A stretch of 17,500 nt of DNA from Theodoxus fluviatilis (GCA_034096865.1 JAWQFJ010020389.1:57501-75000), one strand, 5' to 3'; shown: positions 10,290 through 17,500, numbered from the stretch's first letter. The notes: a model not told the origin generated them from the letters alone. Numbers and translations: made by a program.

Positions 10290-10746
10290 CCTGAGACACA
10301 GGAGTTCCCATCAACTGAAAACTTGGTCTGGGGTTAGATGTGGGCCAGGGTCAAGTCTGGTGGGGTAAAAAAAAATGGCGTTGCCATGGTAACCAGAAGT
10401 GGGCACAAACAAGATGACCGTGGAAAACTCAAAGTGATCCGATTTGACCGAAATTTGGTGTGTGGGTTGGTAAAGTCAAATGATGAAGATCTGTGAACAA
10501 ATTTTTCGGTTACCATGGTTACGTCACGAGAAAAACAAAGTGGCGGCAGAGTAAACAATGGACAACTGTTCCCATCCACTTAAAACTTGGTATGGGTTTA
10601 GATGTAGGAGAAATTTGAGTTTTCGGCGGCCATCTTGTTTGTTCCCACTTCCGGATACCATGGCGACACCTTTTTTTTAACCCCACCATGACCTGACCCC
10701 GGCCCACATCTAACCCTATACCAAGTTTTAAGTCGATGGGAACTCC

Positions 10747-10779
10747 TGTGTCTCAGGCGGCTTCGCCGCCTTCGACACA
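10747..10779. repeat. Hairpin linker (33 nt), inverted orientation
   Basis: On the minus strand it reads TGTGTC, GA, AGGCGGC, loop GAA, GCCGCCT, GA, GACACA: two perfect stems of 6 and 7 bp flanking a tandem G-A mismatch, capped by the GCGAAGC core. This is the least decayed form together with 13096-13128. Confidence 0.85.
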
Positions 10780-11047
10780 GTCGTCCATTGTTTCCTCAGC
10801 CGCCATTTTGTTTTTCTCGTGACGTAACCATGGTAACCAAAATATTTGTTGACAGATGTTCATCATCTAACTTTACCTACGCACACACCAAATTTCGGTC
10901 AAATCGGAGCACTTTGACTTTTCGGCGGCCATCTTGTTTGTGCCCACTTCCGGTTACCATGGCAACGCCATTTTTTTTTAGACCCACCATGACCTGACCC
11001 TGGCCCACATCTAACCCCATTCCAAGTTTTAAATCGATGGGAACTCC

Positions 11048-11080
11048 TGTGTCCCAGGCGGCTTCGCCGCCTTCTACACA
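11048..11080. repeat. Hairpin linker, inverted orientation
   Basis: Same design as the linker at 10747. The 7-bp inner stem and GCGAAGC core are intact, but the outer stem has two base changes (GTCCCA and CTACAC on the plus strand). Confidence 0.8.
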
Positions 11081-11282
11081 GTCGTCCATTGTTTCCTCAG
11101 CCGCCATTTTGTTTTTCTCGTGACGTAACCATGGTAACCCCAAAATTTGTTCACAGATCTTCATCATCTGATTTTACCCACCGACACACCAAATGTTGGT
11201 CAAATCGGAGCACTTTGAATTTTCGGCGGCCATCTTGTTTGTTCCCACTTTTGGTTACCATGGCAACGCCATTTTCTTTGAC

Positions 11283-11404
11283 CATTCAGCGTGGCTGAGA
11301 CTAGTGGGTATAGTCTCAGCAACAGGTTGGTCACGTGATAGCCTTAATTCTTCCATAACATGCATACCACCGTTCTGAACACAGAGTCTCAGCCACGCTG
11401 AATG
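11283..11404. repeat. 122-bp segment with 20-bp perfect inverted ends (MITE-like)
   Basis: CATTCAGCGTGGCTGAGACT at 11283-11302 is exactly complementary to 11385-11404. It forms the left end of the larger inserted segment. It could be an independent miniature inverted-repeat element nested at that end, or a foldback terminus. Confidence 0.7.
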
Positions 11405-12346
11405 CCATATCACATCGTGAGTGTATTCCTCCGCTTGTTGTGATACACTCGATACTGGCAGCCATCTTTTCGTCAGTTCATTTTCTAAACATCGATTTCC
11501 CATGAATGTAAAACTTGTATGCGGTAAAATTCGAATCACAAGAGTGTAATATTGTGAACTCTACTAATTATAAGGACTTTGAATACAACAGCAATATTTA
11601 TACTTCATTGAGCGAGTAATGCAACCAATCCCATCTGCATAATGATAATCATTTGGACCGATACACACAGAAACCTGCTGAGTGCTTTTGCTGATGAGGA
11701 ATCATTAATTTAATGTATGCTTAGAAGGATTAAACTTTAAAAAACTGCTTCTGAGCTATCCGATAATATCGAACTTCAGAATCGGACGAATTCCTACAGA
11801 AGAAACTTCCATTCGATTAACGTTCAACACAGACGGAATGTAGGTTAAATCACTTACTCAGTTACTGACTCCATCAGTTGATACACAAATGATCGAAGTG
11901 TGGAGCTCGTCAAACAGTGTGAAGGCAGTTAGAACACAGGTTCCGGCCAGAAAGCAATTACTTGCAAGAGTATAACCATAGATTCACGAAACCAGCCCGG
12001 AGCCATAGGAATCCTTTTCGCTGCGTTTATAGTAGGTCCAAAGATTGCGTGTATTACTATACACAATTGCACGTGCTCAAGGCAGTTTGCAACCTTTTAG
12101 ACGACGTTTGCGCTAAAAGTAGTTCTCAAATGATTTCCTGAAAATCTCATAGATTAGTTTTATTAGAACACCAAATTTGTGTTTATCTATCGGGATAAAT
12201 AATTGGAATGAAATAGAATCACCTCTTTTTACTCTCAATGGTCTTCTGATCATGTTGAATTTTGATTGGTAAAATCATTGGAATGTGAGGCCGAAGTCAT
12301 GTGACCAACCTGTGTCAGAGATACTATATCTCTGTGTTCAGAATGC
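11283..12346. mobile_element. Possible ~1.06-kb insertion in an inverted satellite monomer
   Basis: An inverted monomer stops after its T-rich run at about 11282. Sequence fitting the next part of an inverted monomer (TGACCTGACCCCGG and so on) resumes at about 12347, with only about a dozen bases missing. The two ends of the intervening DNA are imperfect inverted repeats: both begin CATTC when read inward, and ACAGGTTGGTCACGTGA at 11322-11338 matches the complement of 12297-12313 at 16 of 17 positions. TTGACC occurs at both edges (11278-11283 and 12350-12355), a possible target duplication. The interior (11405-12290) has no open frame I can defend, so if this is a transposon it is non-autonomous. 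A recombination between two small elements is an alternative. Confidence 0.5.
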
Positions 12347-12618
12347 ACGTTGACCTGACCCCGGTCCACACCTAACCCCATACCAAGTTTCAAGTGGATC
12401 GGATTAAAACTGTGGAAATGTATCAGTGTCACACAGACACACACACAGACAGCAAAAATATATACACAGACAGCAAAAATATATCTCTATATATATTTTT
12501 GCTGTGGGTGTGTCTGTGTGTCTGTCTGTCTGTCTGACACTATACATTTCCACAGTTTGATTCCGATCGACTTGAAACTTGTTATGGGGTTAGATGTGGA
12601 CCCGGGTCAGGTCAACGT
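12347..12618. repeat. 272-bp head-to-head palindrome of satellite ends
   Basis: The left arm (12347 to about 12484) is an inverted copy of the right arm (about 12489-12618), meeting at an AT-rich centre with AGCAAAAATATAT at 12472-12484 and its complement at 12491-12503. Each arm contains the start of a monomer (GACTTGAAACTTG-like), the TTTCCACAGTTT motif and a CA/TG-rich stretch. The left arm also has a roughly 22-bp tandem duplication around CAGACAGCAAAAATATAT. Only a few mismatches and a one-base gap separate the arms. Confidence 0.85.
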
Positions 12619-13095
12619 GGGGTAAAAAAAATGGTGTTGCCATGGTAACCGGAAGTGGGCACAAACAAAATGGCCGCCGAAAACTCAACGTGCTCCGATT
12701 TGACCAAAATTTGGTGTGTGGGTTGGTAAAGTCAAATGATGAAGATCTGTGAACAAATTTTTTGGTTACCATGGTTACGTCACAAGAAAAACAAAATGGC
12801 GGCAGAGTAAACAATGGACGACTGAGACACAGGAGTTCCCATCGACTTAAAACTGGGTATGGGGTTGGATGTGAGCCAGGGTCAGGTCATGGTGTGGTTA
12901 AAAAAAAGGTGTCGCCATGGTAACCGGAAGTGGGCTCAAACAAGATGGCCGCCGAAAACTCAAAGTGATCCGATTTGACCGCAATTTAGTGTGTGGGTAG
13001 GTCAAGTCAAATGATGAAGATCTGTGAACTAAATTTACGGTTATCATGGTTACCTAACGAGAAAAATAAAATAGCGACTGAAGAATTTGGACGAC

Positions 13096-13128
13096 TGTGT
13101 CGAAGGCGGCGAAGCCGCCTGAGACACA
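13096..13128 (+). repeat. Hairpin linker, intact form
   Basis: TGTGTC, GA, AGGCGGC, GAA loop, GCCGCCT, GA, GACACA. All 13 base pairs are intact. The linker continues GGAGTACACAGTTTTAT before the next monomer, a variant shared only with the linker at 15309. Confidence 0.85.
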
Positions 13129-13557
13129 GGAGTACACAGTTTTATTCCCATTGACTTAAAACTTTGCATGGGGTTAGGTGTGGGCCGGGGTCAGGTCATG
13201 GGGTGGTGAAAAAAACGTTGTTGCCATGGTAACCGGAAGTGGGCACAAACAAGATGGCCGCCGAAAACTCAAAGTGCTCCGATTTGACTGAAATTTGGTG
13301 TGTGGGTATGTGAAACTTGGTGTGGGGTTAGGTGCTGGCCGGGGTCAGGTCATGGTGTGGTTAAAAAAATGGAGTTGCCATGGTAACCGGAAGTGGGCAC
13401 AAACAAGATGGCCGCCAAAAACTCAAATGCTCCGATTTGACCGAAATTTGGTGTGTGGGTAGGTACAGTCGAATGATGAAGATCTGTGAACAAATTGTTT
13501 GGTTACCATGGTAACGTGACGAGAAAAACAAGATGGCGGCTGAAGAATTTGGACAAC

Positions 13558-13590
13558 TGTGTCGAAGGGGGCGAAGCCGCCTGAGACACA
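13558..13590 (+). repeat. Hairpin linker
   Basis: Same layout as 13096-13128. The left inner arm has C changed to G, breaking one pair, but the GCGAAGC core is kept. Confidence 0.8.
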
Positions 13591-14017
13591 TGAGTTCCCA
13601 TCGACTTAAAACTTGGTATGGGGTTAGGAGTGCCCTGGGGTGAGGTCATGGTGGGGTAAAAAAAATGGTGTCGCCATGGTAACCAGAAGTGGGAACAAAC
13701 AAGATGGCCGCCAAGAACTCAAAGTGCTCCGATTCGACCGAAATTTGGTGTGTGGGTACGTAAAGTCGAAAGATGAAGATCTGTTAAAAACGTTTTTGGT
13801 TGTCATGGTTACGTAATGAGAAAAACAAAATGGCGGCTGAAGAATTTGGACGCCATGGTAACCGGAAGTGAGCACAAACAAGATGGCCGCCGAAAACTCA
13901 AAGATTTGACCGAAATTTGGTGTATGGGTAGGTAAAGTCAAATGATGAAGATCTGTGAAAACATTTTTGGTTATGGTTAGGTAATGAGAAAAACAAAATG
14001 GCGGCTGAAGAATTTGG

Positions 14018-14087
14018 CTTTGTATGTGGCTTTGACGCTTTGCGCATTGCCTGGCCGCGAAGCGGCTAGTCTCCATATATATTTTCG

Positions 14088-14150
<63 letters not shown>

Positions 14151-14186
14151 TGTGTGTGTGACACTAATACGTTTCCACAGTTTTAT
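14018..14186 (+). repeat. Alternative linker (type 2) with hairpin and (TG)n
   Basis: In place of the usual hairpin linker, this junction holds GGCTTTGACGC and TTTGCGCATTGCC, then a hairpin (14052-14068: GGCCGC, GAA, GCGGC with a G-T wobble and outer T-A), CTAGT, ATATATATTTTCGC, a TG tract and TTTCCACAGTTTTAT. It is unrelated in sequence to the usual linker except that it also carries the GCGAAGC core. A second copy lies at about 15600-15740. Confidence 0.8.
14089..14160. repeat. (TG)n microsatellite inside type 2 linker
   Basis: Thirty-odd TG units with a single TC interruption at 14149-14150. The corresponding place in the copy near 15680-15714 and in the palindrome (12503-12537) is shorter and richer in GTCTG, so the tract has expanded here. 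Confidence 0.93.
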
Positions 14187-14713
14187 TCCCATCGACTTGA
14201 AACTTGGTATAGGGTTAGGTGTGGACCGGGGTCAGGTCAACGTGGGGCTAAAAATATGGTGTCGCCATGGCAACCGGAAGTGGGCACAAACAAGATGGCG
14301 GCTGAAAACTCAAAATGCTCCGATTTGACCGAAATTTGGTGTGTACGTAGGTACATTGAAATGATGAAGATCTGTGAAAAGATTTTTTGGTTGTCATGGT
14401 TACGTGACGAGAAAAACAAGATGGCGGCTGAAGAATTTGAATGACAGAGGAGTTCCTATCGACTTGAAACTTGGTATGGGGTTAGGTATGGACCGGGGTC
14501 AGGTCATCGTGGGGTTAAAAAAATGGTGTTGCCATGGTAACCGGAAGTGGGCACAAACAAGATGGCCGCCGAAAACTCAATTGCTCCGATTTGACCAAAA
14601 TTTGGTGTGTGGGTAGGTAAAGTCAGATAATGAAGATCTGTGAACAAACTTTTTGGTTAAGTTGGTTATGTCACGAGAAAAACAAAATGGCGGCTGAGGA
14701 AACAATGGACGAC

Positions 14714-14746
14714 TGTGTCGAAGGCAGCGAAGCCACCTGAGACACA
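14714..14746 (+). repeat. Hairpin linker with two CpG-type changes
   Basis: Both inner arms have lost a CpG (GGCAGC and GCCACC), leaving two A-C mismatches, yet the GCGAAGC core is intact. Confidence 0.8.
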
Positions 14747-14826
14747 GGAGTTCCCATCTACTTAAAACTTGGAATGGGGTTAGATGTGGGCCAGGGTCAG
14801 GTCATGGTGGGGTAAAAAAAAATGGC

Positions 14827-15007
14827 GTTGCCATGGTAACCGGAAGTGGGCACAAACAAGATGGCCGCCGAAAACTCAAAATGCTCCAATTTGACCGAAA
14901 TTTGGTGTGTTGGTGGGTAAAGTCAAATGATGAAGATCTGTGAACAAATATTTTGGTTACCATGGTTACGTCACGAGAAAACAAAATGGCGGCAGAGTAA
15001 ACAATGG
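14827..15007 (+). promoter_or_regulatory. Representative promoter-motif cluster of an A-type monomer
   Basis: Motifs seen, in order: RFX X-box GTTGCCATGGTAAC (14827-14840); ETS site ACCGGAAGTG overlapping its end (14839-14848); YY1-like CAAGATGGCCGCC (14857-14869); a second near-palindrome GTTACCATGGTTAC (14956-14969) overlapping a CRE-like TTACGTCA (14966-14973); a perfect YY1 consensus AAAATGGCGGC (14983-14993); and overlapping FOX-like GTAAACA (14997-15003) and SOX-like AACAATGG (15000-15007). These are known vertebrate and invertebrate factor-binding motifs; their spacing and order recur in other monomers with some loss. That they drive transcription is inference. No TATA box is evident. 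Confidence 0.5.
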
Positions 15008-15012
15008 ACAAC

Positions 15013-15045
15013 TGTGTCGAAGGCGGCGAAGCCGCCTGAAACACA
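15013..15045 (+). repeat. Hairpin linker
   Basis: Inner stem and GCGAAGC core are intact; one outer base (GAGACACA to GAAACACA) is changed. Confidence 0.8.
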
Positions 15046-15308
15046 GGAGTTCCCATCGACTTAAAACTTGGAATGGGGTTAGATGTGGGCTGGGGTCAGG
15101 TCATGTGGGGTTAAAAAAAAGGTGTCGCCATAGTAACCGGAAGTGGGCTCAAACAAGATGGCCGCCGAAAACTCAAAGTGATCCGATTAGACCGAAATTT
15201 GGTTTGTGGGTAGGTCAAGTCAAATGATGAAGATCTGTGAACTAAATTTATGGTTATCATGGTTACGTAACGACAAAAACAAAATGGCTACTGAAGAATT
15301 TGGACAAC

Positions 15309-15341
15309 TGTGTCGAAGGCGGCAAAGCCGCCTGAGACACA
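15309..15341 (+). repeat. Hairpin linker with altered loop
   Basis: The only one of the ten linkers where the core is changed (GCAAAGC). The stems are otherwise intact. It is followed by the same ACACAGTTTTAT extension as the linker at 13096. Confidence 0.8.
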
Positions 15342-15599
15342 GGAGTACACAGTTTTATTCCCATCGACTTAAAACTTAGAATGGGGTTAGGTGTGGACTG
15401 GGGTCAGGTCATGGTGGGGTTAAAAAAAATGGTGTTGCCATGGTAACTGGAAGTGGCACAAACAAGATGGCCGCCGAAAACTGAAAGTGCTCTGATTTGA
15501 CCGAAATTTGGTGTGGGTAGGTCAAGTCAAATGATGAAGATCTGTGAACAAAGTTTTTGGTTATCATGGTTACGTAAAGAAAAAATAAAATGGCGGTTT

Positions 15600-15740
15600 A
15601 ACCATTTTGCTTTTTATGTGGCTTTGGCGCTTTGCGCATTGCCTGGCCGTGAAGCGGCTAGTCTGTATATATATTTTCGCTGTCTGTGTGTCTGTGTGTG
15701 TGTCTGTCTGTGTGACACTCATACGTTTCCACAGTTTTAT
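15600..15740 (+). repeat. Alternative linker (type 2), second copy
   Basis: Parallel to 14018-14186: TTTTATGTGGCTTTGGCGC, GCGCATTGCC, hairpin at 15644-15660 (core decayed to GTGAAGC by a C-to-T change), CTAGT, TATATATATTTTCGC, a short TG/TCTG tract, and TTTCCACAGTTTTAT. Confidence 0.8.
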
Positions 15741-16000
15741 TCCGATCCACTTGAAACTTGGTATGGGGTTAGGTGTGGACCCGGGTCAGGTCAACGTGGG
15801 GTTAAAAAATGGTGTTGCCATGGTAACCGGAAGTGGGCACAAACAAGATGGCCGCCGAAAACTCAAAGTGCTCCGATTTGACCGAAATTTGGTGTGTGGG
15901 TAGGTAAAGTCGGATGATGAAGATCTGTGAACAAATATTTCGGTTACCATGGTTACGTGACGAGAAAAATAAAATGGCGGCTGAGTAAACAATGGACGAC

Positions 16001-16033
16001 TGTGTCGAAGGTGGCGAAGCCGCCTGAGACACA
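16001..16033 (+). repeat. Hairpin linker
   Basis: One CpG-type change in the left inner arm (GGTGGC) gives a T-G wobble, so the stem can still form. Core intact. Confidence 0.8.
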
Positions 16034-16294
16034 GGAGTTCCCATCGACTTGAAACTTGGTATGGGGTTACGTGTGGGCCGGGGTCAGTTCATGGTAGGGT
16101 TAAAAAATGGTGTCGCCATGGTAACCGGAAGTGGGCACAAACAAGATGGCTGCCGTAAACTCAAAGTGCTCCGATTTGACCGAAATTGGGTGTGTGGGTT
16201 GGTAAAGTCGAATGATTAACATCTGTGAAAAAAATTTGGTTACCATGGTTACGTGACGAGAAAAACTAGATGGCGGCTGAAGAATTTGGACGAC

Positions 16295-16327
16295 TGTGTC
16301 GAAGGCAGCGAAGCCGCCTGAGACACA
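16295..16327 (+). repeat. Hairpin linker
   Basis: The left inner arm reads GGCAGC (one A-C mismatch). Core and right arm are intact. Confidence 0.8.
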
Positions 16328-16499
16328 GGAGTTCCCATCGACTTAAAACTTGGTATGGGGTTAGGTGTGGGCCGGGGTCAGGTCATGGTAGGGTAAAAAA
16401 AATGGTGTCGCCATGGTAACCGGAAGTGGGCACAAACAAGATGACCGCCGAATACTCAAAGTGCTCCGATTTGACGTAAATTTGGTGTGTGGGTTGGAC

Positions 16500-16532
16500 T
16501 GTGTCGAAGGTGGCGAAGCCGCCTGAGACACA
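16500..16532 (+). repeat. Hairpin linker after an internal deletion
   Basis: The preceding monomer jumps from GTGTGGGTTGG directly into the linker, losing its second half including the second YY1 and CRE-like sites. The left arm has GGTGGC (T-G wobble); the core is intact. Confidence 0.8.
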
Positions 16533-16700
16533 GGAGTTCCTATCGACTTAAAACTTGGAATGGGGTTAGATGTGAGCCAGGGTCAGGTCATGGTGGGGTA
16601 AAAAAAAAATGACGTTGCCATGGTAACCGGAAGTAGGCACAAATTTTGTGTGTGGGTTGGTAAAGTCAAATGATGAAGATCTGCGAACAAATTTTTCGGT

Positions 16701-17130
16701 TATCACCAATTGTATTCTATACCAAATATACAACACACAGCAATAATGCAGATGTATGGTGAGATACGAAAATTTGGCGAGAGGAAAAATACAGACAGAC
16801 AGACAGACAGACAGACGTTGTGAAGCTAGGTCAACGACCAATTGAATAATCATCAAGTTTCTTTCATATTAATTCGTGTGCGAGCACGCGAAATTAATTT
16901 TAGAAGTCAATTTTCGATGTAATCAGTAGCTTGACGATGTGGTGGCGTCACTCACTGATGTATGCTTGCGCATGCGTAGTCGTTCCTTGAGGCAGACGAC
17001 ACATTTTTCCTCTGTTACCGTCATACATGCATTGATGGAAAAATTGCCGTTGTTCACGGACGTAGCTTTGGGGGAAGCTGAGGATATGTGAAACTTTTCT
17101 TTTGTCGGTCGTCATAGAATAGTAGACCTT
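16701..17130 (+). repeat. 430-bp tandem duplication, copy 1
   Basis: From TATCACCAATTG (16701) to the start of copy 2. The copies are nearly identical. Copy 1 lacks an 11-bp stretch after GCAGATGTA and has six ACAG units where copy 2 has three. It contains an NRF1-like TGCGCATGCGTA (16977-16988) and a hairpin-prone stretch around 16870-16900. No open frame of interest. It directly abuts the truncated end of the satellite array. Confidence 0.93.
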
Positions 17131-17500
17131 TATCACCAATTGTATTCTATACCAAATATACAACACACAGCAATAATGCAGATGTAGGCTATGGGTATGG
17201 TGACATACGAAAATTTGGCGAGAGGAAAAATACAGACAGACAGACGTTGTGAAGCTAGGTCAACGACAAATTGAATAATCATCAAGTTTCTTTCATATTC
17301 ATTCCTGTGCGGGCACGCGGAATTAATTTTAGAAGTCAATTTTCGGATGTAATCAGTAGCTTGACGATGTGGTGGCGTCACTCACTGATGTATGCTTGCG
17401 CATGCGTAGTCGTTCCATGAGGCAGACGACACATTTTCCCTCTGTTACCGTCATACATGCATTGATGGAAAAATTGCCGTTGTTCACGGACGTAGCTTTG
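17131..17500 (+). repeat. 430-bp tandem duplication, copy 2 (cut by window end)
   Basis: Begins at TATCACCAATTG (17131), 430 bp after copy 1, and follows it to the last base, which corresponds to 17071 in copy 1. It carries the extra GGCTATGGGTA near 17187-17197 and only three ACAG units. The NRF1-like motif recurs at 17397-17408. More copies may lie beyond the window. Confidence 0.93.

Larger units (their letters stand above)
10290..11282. repeat. Promoter-like satellite, block 1 (one forward, three inverted monomers)
   Basis: The block begins abruptly inside the 3' arm of the hairpin linker (10290). Monomer 1 is forward (10290-10569). A forward fragment (10570-10608) then switches directly into inverted orientation. 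Inverted monomers follow, with X-box motifs at about 10652-10665, 10953-10966 and 11254-11267, separated by hairpin linkers at 10747-10779 and 11048-11080. The last inverted monomer is cut near 11282 by the segment that follows. Monomers share the same ordered motifs: an oligo-A run, X-box, ETS site, YY1-like site, a conserved ATGAAGATCTGTGAAC stretch, a second CCATGG near-palindrome with a CRE-like site, a second YY1 site, then the linker. Open frames here are repeat shadows. Confidence 0.9.
12347..16700 (+). repeat. Promoter-like satellite, block 2 (about 15 forward monomers)
   Basis: Forward monomers recognised by their X-box starts: 12636, 12911, 13220, 13374, 13670, 13850, 14261, 14528, 14827, 15124, 15434, 15814, 16112, 16407 and 16614. 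Full-length spacing is about 295-310 bp. Shorter spacings (154, 180, 207) are internal deletions; longer ones (about 411 and 380) contain the alternative linker. Hairpin linkers lie at 13096-13128, 13558-13590, 14714-14746, 15013-15045, 15309-15341, 16001-16033, 16295-16327 and 16500-16532. Divergence between monomers is moderate and many differences are C/T or G/A at CpG, suggesting an old array with methylation-driven decay. The block ends within a monomer at about 16700. The period is not a multiple of three, so the many open frames on both strands are not genes. Confidence 0.92.

Noticed and set aside
14018..14186. Helitron 3' end (hairpin then CTAG-T)
   Set aside because: The hairpin overlaps CTAG instead of preceding it by about ten bases, no matching TC 5' end or A/T insertion site is proven, and the usual linker lacks CTRR. 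Kept only as a speculative note.
12590..16600. GGGGTTAGG words as telomere-like sequence
   Set aside because: They occur once per monomer in a fixed place (GGGGTTAGGTGTGG) and are not tandem hexamers.
10334..16856. Many 60-150 codon open frames on both strands across the array (peptides like PFCFSRDVTMV or KMAAENSKC)
   Set aside because: They recur with the satellite monomer in shifting frames, the period is not a multiple of three, and they occur on both strands at once. They are by-products of a conserved non-coding repeat.

Overview
This window looks like non-coding, repeat-dominated nuclear DNA from an animal. A marine invertebrate is most likely, and a mollusc (possibly a gastropod) is my best guess. 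The reasons are: no dense gene packing or operons; long AT-rich stretches without convincing exons; many microsatellites; a tRNA-headed SINE whose body resembles, from memory, repeats common in gastropods; and a pogo/Tigger-type DNA transposon. The phylum is inference, not proof.

Layout. 1-2980 is mostly unremarkable: a pair of overlapping minus-strand open frames of unknown meaning (96-730) and a (TG)n tract (1712-1811). A SINE-like element with a (CAA)9 tail lies at about 2981-3174. 3175-5164 holds nothing I recognise. A 16-bp self-complementary GC-rich minisatellite (nine copies) occupies 5165-5308, followed by a perfect 24-nt palindrome and a (CA)/(CAAA) tract. At 6519-7355 is a complete, short pogo/Tigger-type element with a TA target duplication. 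It encodes only the bipartite CENP-B-type DNA-binding region (ATG 6851, stop 7306) and has lost the catalytic DDE part. 7358-10289 is AT-rich and empty to my reading.

The most striking part is 10290-16700, a degenerate tandem array of about 19 whole or partial monomers (full period about 295-300 bp). One block (10290-11282) contains an orientation switch. A second block (12347-16700) starts with a 272-bp head-to-head palindrome. The blocks are separated by a roughly 1.06-kb segment (11283-12346) with imperfect inverted ends, which appears to sit inside one inverted monomer. Each full monomer carries a cluster of motifs typical of animal housekeeping promoters: an RFX X-box, an ETS site, two YY1-like sites and a CRE-like site, and some also a FOX/SOX-like site. 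Monomers are joined by a linker that can fold into a 33-nt hairpin around the GCGAAGC mini-hairpin core. A second, unrelated linker type also carries that core. Monomers form A-B dimers, so there is higher-order structure.

16701-17500 is a 430-bp tandem duplication (second copy cut by the window end) abutting the array, with an NRF1-like motif in each copy. No host protein-coding gene can be supported. The only credible protein is the transposon's DNA-binding fragment. The candidate undescribed system is the promoter-like hairpin satellite; any function for it is inference.
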